Below the pieces are notes generated by a model, which made no database searches, had not been told where the DNA came from, and saw nothing but the letters and a program-made list of their open reading frames with translations. From Pithys albifrons albifrons (Eukaryota; Chordata; Aves; Passeriformes; Thamnophilidae), in the NCBI RefSeq assembly GCF_047495875.1, contig NC_092465.1, forward strand, positions 17,501-81,500: 64,000 bases of DNA. Reading direction: 5' to 3'. Made by a program: the position numbers and the translations under genes. This document shows, piece by piece, positions 12,946 through 25,427 of this stretch. Each line of letters begins with the position of its first letter. The stretch's first letter is position 1.

Positions 12946-15900
12946 AGGGGCGCCACTTCGGTCTCAGGGAAAGGGGGCTCCCCTGTGCGGCCTCATGAGG
13001 GGCGACACTTCAAGAACAGGGGAAGGGGGTTTCCCCGGGCGGCCTCCCGAGGGGCGACACTTCAGGCACTGGGGAAGAGGGCTCCCCCTGGCTGCCTCCC
13101 GAGGGGCGACGCTTTGGTACAGGGAAAGAGGGTTCCCCTGGGCAGCCTACAATGCTGCGACACTTCAGGCACTGGGGAAGGGGGGTCCCCAGGGCAGCCT
13201 CTTGAGAGGTGACTTTTCAGGCACTGGGAAAGAGGGTTCCCCCGGTTGGCCTCTCGAGGGGCGACACTTTGGGCACCAAAGAGAAGGGTTCCCCCGGGCG
13301 GCCTCCCGCGGGGCGACACTTCAAGCTCAGGGATAGAGGGATCCCCTGGGAAGCCTTCTGAGGGGCGACACTTTGGGCACCGGGAAAGTGGGTTCCCCCG
13401 GGTGGCTTTTAGAAGAGTGACACTTTGTGCACGGGGAAAGCGGGGTCCCCTGGGCGGCCTCCCGAGGGGCAACACTTCGGGCCCTGGGAAAGTGGAGTTT
13501 CCCGGACAACCTAATGTGGTGCAACACTTCAGGCACTGGGGAAGGGTTGTCCCCCGGGCAGAATCCCGAGGGGCGACACTTAGGGCAGTGGGAAAGGGGA
13601 CGTTTCCTGGGCAGCCTACTGTGGTGCGACACTTCGGGCACTTGGGAAGGAGGGTCCACTGGGCAGCCTTCCGAGGGGCAACACTTTGGGTACCGGGGAA
13701 GGGGGTTCCCCTGGGCGGCTTTTCAAAGTGCGACACTTCATGCACGGGGAAAGGGGGGTCCCCCGGACGGCCTCCCAAGTGGCGACACTTCGGACGCCAC
13801 AAAAGGGGGATCCCCTGGGCAGCCTACTGTGGTACAACACTTCGGGCACTGGGGAACGGGGGTCTCCCGGGCGCCTTCCCAAGGTGCGACACTTAAGGCA
13901 CCGGGAAAGGGGGTTCCCCAGGGCGGCCTCCCGAAGGGCGACACTTTTGGCATCAGGAAAGGCGTTTCCCCCAGGCGGCCTCCGGAGCGGCGACACTTCG
14001 GTCCCAGGGAAAGGGGGCTGCCCCGGGTGGCCTTCCGAGGGGGCAACACTTTAGGCACTGGGAAGGGGGTTCACCCGCGCGGCCTCCCTACGGGCAACAC
14101 TTCAGGCTTTGGGGAAGGGGGCTCCCCCGGGTGGCCTCCCGACAGGCGACACTTAGGGTACCAGGGAAATGGGTTCCCCTGGGCGGAGTCCCGAAGGGTA
14201 ACACTTCGGGTACCGGGGAAGGGGGTTCCCCCAAACGGCCTGCCAAGGGGCGACATTTCAGGCACCAGGAAAGGGGGGACCCTTGGCGGCCTCCCGAAGG
14301 GAGACACTTCGCACACTGGGAAAGGCGGTTCCCCCGGGCGGCCTCCCGCGGGGCGACACTTTGAGCTCAGGAAAAGGGGTTTCCCCTGGGCAGCCTTCCG
14401 AGGGGCGACACTTTGGGTACCGAGAAAGGGAGTTCCCCCGAGAGGCTTTTCAAAGTGCGACACTTCGTGCACGGAGAAAGGGGGGTCCCCTGGGCGTCCT
14501 CCCAAGTGGCGACACTTCGGGCACCAGGAAAGGGGGGTCCCCCAGGCAGCCTACTGTGGTGCAACACTTCGGGCACTGGGGAAGGGGGGTCTCCCGGGCG
14601 GCTTCCTGTGGGGCGACTCTTCGAGCTCAGGGAAAGGGGGATCCCCTAGGCAGCCTTCCGAGGGGCGAAACTTTGGGCACCGGGGAAGTGGGTTCCCCTG
14701 TACAGCTTTTCGAAGAGTGACACTTCATGCACGGGGAAAGGGGGGTCCCCCGGGCGGCCTCCAAGGAGGTGACACTTCGGGCACCGGGAAAAGGGGGTTC
14801 CTTAGGGCGGCCTCCCAAGTGGCGACACTTCGGGCACCAGGAAACGGGGATCCCCTGGGCAACCTACTGTGGTACAAAACTTCGGGCACTGAGGAAGGGG
14901 GGTCTCACGGGCGGCCTCCCGAGGGGTGACACTTTTGGCACCGGGAAAGGGGTTTCCCCCGGGTGGCCTCCCGAGGGGCGCCACTTTGGTCTCGGGGAAA
15001 GGGGGCTCTCCCAGGCGGCCTCACGAGAGGCGACAATTCAAGAACTGGGGAAGGGGGTTCACCCGGCCGGCCTCCCGAGGAGCGACACTTTGAGAACAGG
15101 GGAAGGGGGTTGCTCCGGGCGGCCTCCCAAGGGGCGACACTTCAGGCACTGGGGAAGAGGGCTCCCCCTGGCGGCCTCCCGAGGGGCGACACTTTGGGTA
15201 CTGGGGAAGGAGGTTCCCCTGGGCGGCCTGCCGAGGGGCGACACTTCAGGCACGAGGAAAGGCGGGTCCCACTGGCGGCCTCCCGAAGGGAGACACTTCA
15301 CGCACTGGGAAAGGGGCGTCCCACAGGCGGCCTCCTGCGGGGCGACATTTCGAGCTCAGGAAAAGGGGGTTCCCCTGGGCGGCCTCCCGAGGGGCGACAC
15401 TTTGGTACTGGGAAAGAGGGTTCCCCTGGGCAGCCTGCAATGCTCTGACACTTCAGGCACTGGGGAAGGGGGGTCCCCCGGGCAGCCTCTTGAGAGGTGA
15501 CATTTCAGGCACTGGGAAAGAGGGTTCCCCCGGTTGGCCTCCCGAGGGGCGACAATTTGGGTACCAAAGACGAGGGTTCCCCCGGGCGGCCTCCTGCGGG
15601 GCGACACTTCGAGCTCAGGGAAAGAGGGATCCCCTGGAAAGCCTTCCGAGTGGCGACACTTTGGGCACAGGGGAAGTGGGTTCCCCTGGGTGGCTTCTTG
15701 AAGAGCAACACTTCGTGCACGGGGAAAGGGGGGTCCCCTGGGCGGCCTCCCGAAGGGCGACACTTCGGTACAGGGAAAGAGGGTTCTCCTGGGCAGCCTA
15801 CATTTCTGCGACACTTCGGACACTGGGGAAGGGGGTTCCCCCGGGCAGCCTTTTGAGAGGTGACATTTCGGGCACTGGAAAGGGGGTTCCCCCGGGCGGC

Positions 15901-16011
15901 CTCCCGAGGGGCGACACTTCAGGCACTGGGGAAGGGGGTCCCCCGGGCAGCCTCTTGAGAGGTGACATTTCGGGCACTGGGAAAGAGGGTTCCCCCAGGT
16001 GGCCTCCCGAT

Positions 16012-16205
16012 AGCGAAACTTTGGGGACCAAAGAGGAGGGTTCCCCAGGGCGGCCTCCCGCGGGGCGACACTTCAAGCTCAGGGAAAGGGGGATCCCCTG
16101 GGAAGCCTTCTGAGGGGTGACACTGGGCACCGGGGATGTGGGTTCCCCCGGGCAGCTTTTCGAAGAGCGACACTTCGTGCACAGGGAAAGGAGGGTCCCC
16201 CGGGT
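16012..16205. repeat. Segmental copy 1 with short monomer (offset 933 bp)
   Basis: The block contains a shortened monomer, GACACTGGGCACCGGGGA at 16119, and the rare GGACCAAAGAGGAGGG variant. It is repeated at 16945-17138. A related short monomer also occurs near 11762. Confidence 0.8.
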
Positions 16206-16944
16206 GGCCTCCCATGTTGCGACACTTCAGGTACCAGGAAAGGGGGGTCCCCCGGGCGGCCTCCCGAGGGGCGACACTTCAGCCACTGGGAAAGTGAAGT
16301 TTCCCGGACAGCCTAATGTGGTGCGACTCTTCGGGCACTTGGGAAGGGGGGTCCGCTGGGCGGCCTTCCGAGGTGCGACACTTTGGGCACCGGGAAAGGC
16401 GGGTCCTCCGGGCGGCCTCCCGAAGGGTGACACTTCGGTACTGGGAAAGAGGGTTCCCCTGGGAAGCCGACAGTGGTGCGACAATTCAGGCACTGGGGAA
16501 GGCGGGTCCCCCGGTCGGCCTCTTGAGGGTTGACATTTTGGGCACTGGGAAAGAGGGTTTCCCCGGGTGGCCTCCTGAGGGGCGACACTTTGGGCACCGG
16601 AGAAGAGGGTTCCCCCGGGCGGCCTCCCGCGAAGCGACACTTCGAGCTCAGGTAAAGGGGGATCCCCTGGGCAGCCTTCTGAGGGGAAACACTTTGGGCA
16701 CAGGGGATGTGGGTTCCCCCGGGCGGCTGTTTGAAGAGCAACACTTTGTGCATGGGGAAAGGGGGGTCCCCCGGGCGGCCTCCTGAGCGGCGACACTTCA
16801 GGCACTGGGGAAGGGGGGTCCCCAGGGCAGCCTCTTGAGAGGTGACATTTCGGGCACTGGGAAAGAGGGTTCCCCCGGGTGGCCTCCCGAGAAGCGAAAC
16901 TTTGGGCAGCAAAGAGGAGGGTTCCCCAGGGCGGTCTCCCGAGC

Positions 16945-17138
16945 GGCGAAACTTTGGGCACCAAAGAGGAGGGTTCCCCAGGGCGGCCTCCCGCAGGGCG
17001 ACACTTCAAGCTCAGGGAAAGGGGGATCCCCTGGGAAGCCTTCTGAGGGGTGACACTGGGCACCGGGGATGTGGGTTCCCCCGGGCAGCTTTTCGAAGAG
17101 CGACACTTCGTGCACGGGGAAAGGGGGGTCCCCCGGGC
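16945..17138. repeat. Segmental copy 2 with short monomer (offset 933 bp)
   Basis: Partner of 16012-16205, with the same short monomer at 17052 followed by GATGTGGGTTCCCCCGGGCA. The spacing of 933 is about eighteen monomers, as expected for unequal exchange in register. Confidence 0.8.
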
Positions 17139-20108
17139 GGCCTTCCGAGGGGCGACACTTCTGTCTCAGGGAAAGTGGAGTTTCCCGGACAGCCTAATGT
17201 GGTGCGACTCTTCGGGCACTTGGGAAGGGGGGTCTGCTGGGCGGCCTTCTGAGGTGCGACACTTTGGGCACCGGGAAAGGCGGGTCCCCCGGGCGGCCTC
17301 CCGAGGGGTAACACTTCGGTACTGGGAAAGAGGGTTCCCCTGGGAAGCCGACAGTGGTGCGATACTTCAGGCACTGGGGAAGGCGGGTCCCCCGGTCGGC
17401 CTCTTGAGGGGTGACATTTTGGGCACTGGGAAAGAGGGTTCCCCCGGGTGGCCTCCCGAGGGGCGACACTTTGGACACCGGAGAAGAGGGTTTCCCCGGG
17501 CGGCCTCCCGCGGGGCGACACTTCAAGCTCAGGGAAAGGGGGATCCCCTGGCAAGCCTTCCAAGGGGCAACACTTTGGGCATTGGGCATGTGGGTTCCCC
17601 CGGGCGGCTTTTCGAAGAGCGACACTGCATGCACGGGGAAACAGGGGTCCCCCGGGCGGCCTCCCGAGGGGCGACAGTTCAGGCACTGGGAAAGGGGAGT
17701 TTCCCAGGCAGCCTACTGTTGTGCGACACTTCGGGCATATGGGAAAGGGGGTTCGCTAGGCGGTCTCCCGAGGGGCGACACTTTGTGCACCGGAAAAGTT
17801 GGGTCCCCCGGGAAGCCTTCCGAAGGGCGACACTTTGGTACAGGGAAAGAGGGTTCCCCTGGGCAGCCTACATTTCTGCGACACTTCGGACACTGAGGAA
17901 GGGGGTTCCCCTGGGCGGCCTCCCGAAGGGTAAAACTTCGGGTACCGGGGAATGCGGTTTCCCCAGTCGGCCTTCCGAGGGGCGACACTTCAGTCACCGG
18001 AAAAGGGGTCCCCCGGGCGGCCTCCTGTGGTGCGACACTTTGGGCACCTGGGAAGGGGGGTCGCCAGGGCAGCCTCCCGAGGGGAGACACTTCGGTCTCA
18101 GGGAAAGGGGGGTCTCTTGGGAGGCCTCCCGAAGGTTGACACTTCGGGCTCAGAAAAAGGGGGTTCCCCTGGGAGGCGTCCCAAAAGGCAAGACTTCTGG
18201 CTCCGGAGAAGGGGGTTCCACCGGGCGGCCTCCCGAGGGGCGCCACTTTGGTCTAAGGGAAAGGGGGCTCTCCCGGGCGGCCTCATGAGGTGCGACACTT
18301 CAAGAACTGGGGAAGGGGATTCACCCGGGTGGCATCCCGATGGGGCGACACTTTGAGAACAGGGGAAGGGGGTTTCCCCGGGCGGCCTCCTGAGGGGCGA
18401 CACTTCAGGCACTGAGAAAGAGGGCTCCCCCTGGCGGCCTCCCGAGGGGCGACACTTCAGGTACCGGGAAAGGAGGTTCCCCTGGTTGGCCCGCCAAGGG
18501 GCAACACTTCAGGCACCAGGAAAGGGGGGTCCCACTGGCGGCCTCCTGAAGGGAAACACTTCGTGCACTGGGAAAGGGGCGTCCCACAGGCGGCCTCCCG
18601 CGGGGTGACACTTCGAGCTCAGAAAAAGGGGGTTCCCCTGGGCGGCCTCCCGAGGGGCGACGCTTTGGTACTGGGAAAGAGGGTTCCCCTGGGCAGCCTA
18701 CAATGCTGCGACACTTCAGACACTGGGGAAGGGGGGTCCCCCGGGCAGCCTCTTGAGAGGTGACATTTCGGGCACTGGGAAAGAGGGTTCCCCCGGGCGG
18801 CCTCCCGAGGGACGACACTTTGGGCAGCGGAGAAGAGGGTTCCCCCAGGCGGCCTCCCGCGGGGCGACACTTTGAGCTCAGGAAAAGGGGTTTCCCCTGG
18901 GAAGCCTTCCGAGGGGCGACACTTTGGGTACCGGGAAAGGGAGTTCCCCCGAGAGGCTTTTCAAAGTGCGACACTTCATGCACAGGGAAAGGGGGGTCCC
19001 GCTGGGCACCCTCCCAAGTGGTGACACTTCAGGCACTGGGGAAGGGGGGTCTCCCGGGCGGCCTCCTGAGGGGCAACACTTCGGGCACTGGGAAAGGGGA
19101 GTTTCCCGGGTGGCCTCCTGTGGGGCGACTCTTCGAGCTCAGGGAAAGGGGGATCCCCTGGGCAGCCTTCCGAGGAGCGACACTTTGGGAACCAGGGAAG
19201 TGGGTTCCCCCGTACGGCTTTTCGAAGAGTGACACTTCGTGCACGGGGAAAGGGCGAGTCCCCCGGGCGGCCTCCAAGGAGGTGACACTTCGGGCACCGG
19301 GAAAGGGGTTTCCCCCGGGCGGCCTACCGAGGGGCGACACTTTGGTCGCAGGGAAAGGGGGGTCTCTTGGGAGGCCACCCGAAGGTTGACACTTTGGGCT
19401 CAGAAAAAGGGGGTTCCCCTGGGAGGCGTGCCAAGAGGCAACACTTCTGGCTCCAGAGAAGGGGGTTCCCCATGGTGGCCTCACGAAGGGTGACACTTCT
19501 CTTTTAGGGAAAGGAGGCTGCCCTGGGTGGCCTTCTGAGGGCGCGACACTTTGGGCACTGGGAAGGGGGTTCACCCTCGCGGCCTCCCGACGGGCAACAC
19601 TTCAGGCACTGGAGCAGGGGGCTCCCCCGGGCGGCCTCCCGACGGTCGACATTTCGGGTACTGGGAAGGGGGTTCCCCTGGGTGGAGTCCCGAAGGGTAA
19701 CACTTCGGGTACCGGGGAAGGGGGTTCCCCCAAACACCCTGCCGAGGGGCGACACTTCAGGCCCCAGGAAAGGGGGGACGCCCTGGCAGCCTCCCGAAGG
19801 GAGACCCTTCACGCACTTGGAAAGGCGGGTTCCCCCGGCGGCCTCCCGCAGGGCGACACTTTTAGCTCAGGGAAAGGGGTTTCCCTCGGGTGGCTTTTCA
19901 AAGTGCGACACTTCGTTCACGGAGAAAGGGGGGTCCCCTGGGCGCCCTCCCAAGTGGCGACACTTCGGGCACCGGGAAAGGGGGGTCCCCTGGGCAGCCT
20001 ACTGAGGTGCAACACTTCGGGCACTGGGGAAGGGGTGTCCCCCGGGCGGCCTCCCGAGGGGCGACACTTCGGGCACTGGGAAAGGGGAGTTTCCCGGGCA
20101 GCCTAGTG

Positions 20109-20230
20109 TGGTGCACCTCGCCGGGAGGTTGCCGAGGGGCGACGCCTCGGGCGCTGGGGCTTACAAAGGGGGCGTTGCCGAGGGGCATCACCTCGGGCGC
20201 CGGGAGTCACCGGGCTGAGGTTGCCGAGGG
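20109..20230. other. Junction between satellites B and C
   Basis: The last 52-bp copy runs through CAGCCTAGTGTGGTGC to 20114 and then breaks off mid-monomer. Three diverged 46-bp units follow, with odd spacers such as GCTTACAAAGGGGG. Regular region C repeats start by about 20223. No mobile element sequence marks the join. Confidence 0.85.
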
Positions 20231-20322
20231 GCGACGGCTCGGGCGCCGGCAGTCCCCAAGGAAGGGCTGGCCGAGGGGCGGCTCCTCGGGCGTCAGGGGT
20301 CCCCAAGGGGGGCTGGTCGAGG

Positions 20323-20572
20323 GGCGGCGCCATGGGCGTCGCGGATACCCAAAGCGGGGCTAGCCGAAGGGCGGCGCCTCGGGCGCCGGGGGTCCCCAAG
20401 GAGGGGTTTCCGCTGGGCAACACCTCGGGCGCCGGGGATCCCAAAGAGGCGGTCCGAGGGGCGACACCTCGGGCGCCGGGGGTCCCCAAGGGGGGTTGCC
20501 GAGGGCCGAGCCCTCAGGCCCTGGTTTTCCCCAAGGGGGAGTTTGCCGATGGGCGAGACCTCGGTCGTCGGG
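20323..20572. repeat. R module, first copy, 5' part missing
   Basis: Starts at GCGGCGCCATGGGCGTCGCG, so the AGGAGCGACGCCACAGG start and the GAGTGTGGGCG landmark are absent. It runs to GAGACCTCGGTCGTCGGGG. It is diverged, with GATACCCAAAG where others have GATTCCCAAG. It lies close to the B/C junction. Confidence 0.8.
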
Positions 20573-21143
20573 GGTCCCCAAAACGGGGCTGGCCGATGGG
20601 CGGCGCCTCGGGAGCCGAGGGTCGCCATGGGCGGGGATGGCCGAGGGGCGGCGCCTCGGGCGCCGGAGGTCCTCAAGGCGGGGCTGGCCGAGGGGCGGAG
20701 CCTCGAATGCCGGGGGTCCCCAAGGCGGGGCTGGCCGATGGGCGGCGCCTCGGGCGCCGGTGGTCCCCAAAGGGGGGTTGCCGAGGGGCGAGATTTTGGG
20801 CACCGGGGGTCCCCAAGGCGGGGCTGGCCGATGGGCGGCGCCTCGGGCACCTCGGGTCGCCATGGGCGGGGATGGCCGAGGGACGGCGCCTCGGGCGCCG
20901 GAAGTCCCCAAGGCGGGGCTGGCCGAAGGGCGGAGCCTCGGGCGCCGAGGGTCCCCAAGGCTGGGCTGGCCTAGGGGCGGAGCCTCGGGCGCCGAGGGTC
21001 CACAAGGCGGGCCTGGCCGAGGGGCGGAGCTTCGGGCGCCATGGGTCCCCAAGTCGAAGCTGGCCGAGAGGCGGCGCCTCGGGCGCCGGCGGTACCCAAG
21101 AGGGGGTTGCCGAGGGGCGAACTCTTGGGCGCCGAGGGTCCCC

Positions 21144-21216
21144 GAAGGTTGGTTGCCGTGGGGCGACGACTCGGGCGTCAAAGGTCCCCAATGTGGGCCA
21201 GCCATGGGGCAAAGCC
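21144..21216. repeat. Q module 1 (subclass a)
   Basis: Q is a 73-bp low-copy stretch running from GAAGGTTGGTTGCCGTGG to CCATGGGGCAAAGCC. Subclass a reads CCAATGTGGGCC. Confidence 0.85.
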
Positions 21217-22221
21217 TCGGGCGCCGGGGGTCCCCAAGGGGGGGGTTCCGAGGGGCGGAGCCTCGGGCGCCGTAGGTCCCTAAGGGGGGGTTGCCGAGGG
21301 GAGGCGCCTCGGGCGCCAGGGGTCCCCGAAGGGGGGGTTGCCGAGGGACGACATTTCGGGCAGCGGATTCCCCAAGAAGGATTCCCGAGGGACGACATTT
21401 TGGGCACTGGTGCACCCCAAGGGGGAGTTGCCGAGGGTCGAGGCCTCGGGCGCCGGGGGTCCCCAAAAGGGGGTTGCCGAGGGGCGAAGACTCGGGCGCC
21501 GGGGGACCCCAAGGCGGGGCTGGCCGAGGGGCGGCGCCTCGAGCGCCGAGGGTCCCCAAGACGGGGCTGGCCGAGGGGCGGAGCCTCGGGCGCCAAGGGT
21601 CCCCAAGGCGGGCCTGGGCGAGGGGCGGAGCCTCGGGCGCCAAGGGTCCCCAAGGCGGGCCTGGCCGAGGGGCGGAGCCTCGGGAGCCGAGGGTCCCCAA
21701 GGCGGGGCTGGCCGAGGGGCGGAGCCTCGGGCGCCTGGGGTCCCCAAGGTGGGGCTGGCCGAGGGGCGGAGCCTCGAATGCCGGGGGTCCCCAAGGCGGG
21801 GCTGGCCGAGGGGCGGAGCCTCGGGCGCCGAAGGTCCCCAGGGCAGGCCTGGCCGAGGGGCAGAGCCTCGGGCGCCGGGGGTCCCCAAGGCGGGGCTGGT
21901 CGATGGGTGGCGCCCCGGGCGCCGGGGTTCCCCAAGGCGGGGCTGGCCGAGGGGCGGAGCCTCGAATGCCGGGGGTCCCCAAGGCGGGGCTGGCCGTTGG
22001 GCGGCGCCTCGGGCGTCGGGAGTCCCCAAGACGGCGCTGCCGAGGGGCGGCGCCTCGGGCGCCTCGGGTCCCCAAGGCGGGGCTGGCCGAGGGGCGGAGC
22101 CTCGGGCGCCGGGGGTCCCCAAGGCGGGGCTGGCTTAGGGGCGGCGCCTCGGGCGCCGGTGGTCTCCAAAGGGGGGTTGCCGAGGGGCGAGATTTTGGGC
22201 ACCGGGGGTCCCCAAGAGGGG

Positions 22222-22670
22222 GTTGCCGAGGAGCTACGCCACAAGCCCCGGGGGGCCCAAAAGGGGGGGTTGCCGAGCGGCGACGCCTCCGGCGCTGGGG
22301 GTCCCTGAGGCGTTGTTGCCGTGGGGCGACGCCTCGGGCGCCGGCGGTCCCAAAAGGGGGGGCTGGCCGAGTGTGGGCGCTTTGGGTGCCGAGCGTCCCC
22401 AAAAGGGGGCTGGCCGAGGGGCGGCGCCATGGGCGTCGCGGATTCCCAAGGCGGGGCTAGCCGAGGGGCGGCGCCTCGGGCGCCGGGGGGTCCCCAAGGA
22501 GGGGTTTTCGCTGGGCAACACCTCGGGCGCCGGGGATCCCAAAGAGGGGGTCCGAGGGGCGACACCTCGGGCGCCGGGGGTCCCCAAGGGGGGTTGCCGA
22601 GGGCCGAGCCCTCAGGCCCTGGTTTTCCCCAAGGGGGAGTTTGCCGATGGGCGAGACCTCGGTCGTCGGG
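22222..22670. repeat. R module, copy 1 (full)
   Basis: R is about 445 bp of atypical region C units between AGGAGCGACGCCACAGG and GAGACCTCGGTCGTCGGGG, with GAGTGTGGGCGC in the middle (22370). This copy has GAGCTACGCC at its start, unlike later copies. Confidence 0.85.
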
Positions 22671-23194
22671 GGTCCCCAAGGCGGGGCTGGCCGATGGGCG
22701 GCGCCTCGGGCGCCTCGGGTCGCCATGGGTGGGGATGGCCGAAGGGCGGCGCCTCGGGCGCCGGAAGTCCCCAAGGCGGGGCTGGCCGAAGGGCGGAGCC
22801 TCGGGCGCCGAGGGTCCCCAAGGCGGGGCTGGCCTAGGGGCGGAGCCTCCGGCGCCGAGGGTCCCCCAGGCGGGGCTGGCCGAGGGGCGGAGCCTCGGGC
22901 GCCAGGGGTCCCCAAGGCGGGCCTTGCCGAGGGGCGGAGCCTCGTGCGCCGAGGTTCCCGAAAGCGGGGCTGGCCGAGGGGCGGAGCCTCGGGCGCCGGG
23001 GGTCCCCAAGGCGGGGCTGGCCGAGGGGCGGAGCCTCGGGCGCCGAGGGTCCACAAGGCGGGCCTGGCCGAGGGGCGGAGCTTCGGGCGCCATGGGTCCC
23101 CAAGTCGAAGCTGGCCGAGAGGCGGCGCCTCGGGCGCCGGTGGTACCCAAGAGGGGGTTGCCGAGGGGCGAACTCTTGGGCGCCGAGGGTCCCC

Positions 23195-23267
23195 GAAGGT
23201 TGGTTGCCGTGGGGCGACGACTCGGGCGTCAAAGGTCCCCAATGTGGGCCAGCCATGGGGCAAAGCC
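23195..23267. repeat. Q module 2 (subclass a)
   Basis: Lies 2051 bp after Q1 and 1525 bp before block M1. It has the CCAATGTGGGCC form. Confidence 0.85.
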
Positions 23268-23934
23268 TCGGGCGCCGGGGGTCCCCAAGGGAGGGGTTCC
23301 GAGGGGCGGAGCCTCGGGCGCCGTAGGTCCCTAAGGGGGGGTTGCCGAGGGGAGGCGCCTCGGGCGCCAGGGGTCCCCGAAGGGGGGGTTGCCGAGGGAC
23401 GACATTTCGGGCAGCGGGTTCCCCAAGAAGGATTCCCGAGGGACGATATTTTGGGCACTGGTGCACCCCAAGGGGGAGTTGCCGAGGGTCGACGCCCCGG
23501 GCGCCGGTGGTCCCCAAAAGGGGTTTCCGAGGGGCGAAGACTCGGGCGCCGGGGGACCCCAAGGCGGGGCTGGCCGAGGGGCGGAGCCTCGGGCGCCGAG
23601 GGTCCCCAAGGCGGGCCTGGCCGAGGGGCGGAGCCTCGGGCGCCAAGGGTCCCCAAGGCGGGCCTGGCCGAGGGGCGGAGCCTCGGGAGCCGTGGGTCCC
23701 CAAGGCGGGGCTGGCCGAGGGGCGGAGCCTCGGGCGCCTGGGGTCCCCAAGGCGGGGCTGGCCGAGGGGCGGAGCCTCGAATGCCGGGGGTCCCCAAGGC
23801 GGGCCTGGCCGAGGGGCGGCGCCTCGGGCGCCGGGGGTCCCCAAGGAGGGGTTTCCACTGGGCAACACCTCGGGCGCCGGGGATCCCAAAGAGGGGGTCC
23901 GAGGGGCGACACCTCGGGCGAAGGGGGCCCCAAA

Positions 23935-24719
23935 GGGGGGTTCCCGACGGATGACATTTTGGGCACCGGGGGTCCCCAAGGGGGGTTCCCGAGGGCCGAC
24001 ATTTTGGGCGCCGGGGGTCCCCAAGGGGGGTTCCCGAGGGACGACATTTTGGGCATTGGGGGTCCCCAAGGGGGGTTCCCGAGGGACGACATTTTGGGCA
24101 CCGGAGGTCCCCAAGGGGGGTTCCCGACGGACGACATTTTGGGCACCGGGGGTCCCCAAGGGGGGTTCCCGAGGGTCGACATTTTGGGCACCGGGGGTCC
24201 CCAAGGGGGGTTCCCGACGGACGACATTTTGGGCACCGGGGGTCCCCAAGGGGGGTTCCCGAGGGTCGACATTTTGGGCACCGGGGGTCCCCAAGGGGGG
24301 TTCCCGAGGGCCGACATTTTGGGCGCCGGGGGTCCCCAAGGGGGGTTCCCGAGGGTCGACATTTTGGGCACCGGGGGTCCCCAAGGGGGGTTCCCGAGGG
24401 CCGACATTTTGGGCGCCGGGGGTCCCCAAGGGGGGTTCCCGAGGGTCGACATTTTGGGCACCGGGGGTCCCCAAGGGGGATTCCGGAAGGACGAAATTTT
24501 GGGCACCGGGGTTCTCCAAGGGGGGTTCCCGAGGGGCAACATTTTTGGCACCGGGGTCCTCAAGGGAGGTTTCTGAGAGACGAACTTTTGGGCACCGGGG
24601 GTCCCCAAGTCGGGCTCCCGAGGCCCGACATTTTGAGCACCGGGGGTCCCTAAGGGACGTTCCCAAGGGACGACGCTTTGGGCACCCGGGTCCCCAAAGG
24701 GGGGTTCCCGAGGGCCCAC
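23935..24719. repeat. D array 1, 45-bp unit, 12 regular copies
   Basis: ATTTTGGGC recurs at exactly 45-base steps from 23956 to 24451. The unit reads GAGGGNCGACATTTTGGGC, then RCCGGGGGTCCCC, then AAGGGGGGTTCCC. Copies differ mainly at one position (GAC, GCC or GTC) and in CACC versus CGCC. Degenerate units fill 24480-24719. Since 45 is a multiple of three, every frame shows a 15-residue peptide repeat; that is arithmetic and not evidence of a gene. Confidence 0.95.
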
Positions 24720-25020
24720 ATTTTTGGCACCGGGGCTCCCCAATAGGTGGTTTCGGGAGGGCGACATTTCGGGCACGCAGGTGGGGTCCCCGGGTGGGGC
24801 TCCCGAGGGGCGACATTTCGGGCACCGGGCGCCGGGAGGTCCCCGACGGGGGCTCCCGGGGGGCCTGCATTTCAGGCAACGGGGGCGGGGGTTCCCGGCG
24901 GGCGCTCCCAGAGGGCGGCATCTTGGGCACCGTGAGGTGGGGTCCCCGGTGGGAACTCCGGGGGCGACATGTCAGGCACTGGGGTGAGGGAGTCCCTGGG
25001 GTCCCCAAGGCGGAATTGCC
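24720..25020. repeat. M block 1 (~300 bp, low copy)
   Basis: M is the least repetitive stretch of region C. It runs from ATTTTTGGCACCGGGGCTCC, through CCAATAGGTGGTTTCGGG, to CCAAGGCGGAATTGCC. Its units are longer and more diverged than the 45-bp unit. It follows D1 directly. Confidence 0.9.
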
Positions 25021-25427
25021 GAGGGGCGACGCCACGGGCGCCGGGACTCCCCAGGGCGGGGCTGGCCGAGGGGCGGCGCCTCGGGCGCCGAGGGTCCCCA
25101 AGGTGGGCCTGGCCGAAGGGCGGAGCCTCGGGCGCCAAGGGTCCCCAAGGCGGGCCTGGCCGAGGGGCAGAGCCTCGGGCGCCGGGGGTCCCTAAGGCGG
25201 CCCTGGCCGAGGGGCGGCACCTCGGGCGCCTGGGGTCCCCGAAGCGGGGATGGCCGATGGGCGGCGCCTCGGGCGCCGTGGGTCCACAAGGCGGGCCTGG
25301 CCGAGGGGCGGAGCCTCGGGCGCCATGGGTCCCCAAGTCGAAGCTGGCCGAGAGGCGGCGCCTCGGGCGCCGGCGGTACCCAAGGGGGGGTTGCCGAGGG
25401 GCGAACTCTTCGGCGCCGAGGGTCCCC

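Larger units (their letters stand above)
519..20114. repeat. Subtelomeric satellite B, ~52-bp monomer, ~375 copies
   Basis: The anchor GACACTT recurs at 551, 603, 655 and 707, giving a 52-base period that continues with small slips to 20114. A typical monomer is GAGGGGCGACACTTCGGGCA, then CCGGGAAAGGGGGTTCCCCC, then GGGCGGCCTCCC. Each copy holds about six CpGs and a near-palindrome of the GGGGNTCCCC type. Many diverged monomer types occur, so the array is not homogeneous. One recurring composite has TCTCTTGGG followed by AAGGTTGACAC; it appears near 1561, 3592, 4991, 5926, 9242, 11527, 12822, 18112 and 19361. Another marker, CAGCCTAMTGTGGTGC, also recurs irregularly. Because 52 is not a multiple of three and the unit lacks stops, open frames of up to 500 codons arise by chance. 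I see no interspersed element or gene anywhere in this stretch. Confidence 0.95.

Noticed and set aside
13427..14929. 500-codon open frame on the plus strand in satellite B
   Set aside because: Its peptide repeats every 52 residues, exactly three 52-bp monomers, and other frames are open over the same bases. It is a composition artefact.
23935..24600. Perfect 15-residue peptide repeat, as in a structural protein
   Set aside because: The 45-bp DNA unit is a multiple of three, so any frame gives a perfect peptide repeat. Variants do not favour synonymous changes.
24720..25020. M block as a transposon or gene fragment
   Set aside because: It still shows the CGACATTTCGGGCAC core at intervals, so it is a diverged part of the same satellite. 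I see no terminal repeats, target-site duplication or coding signal.
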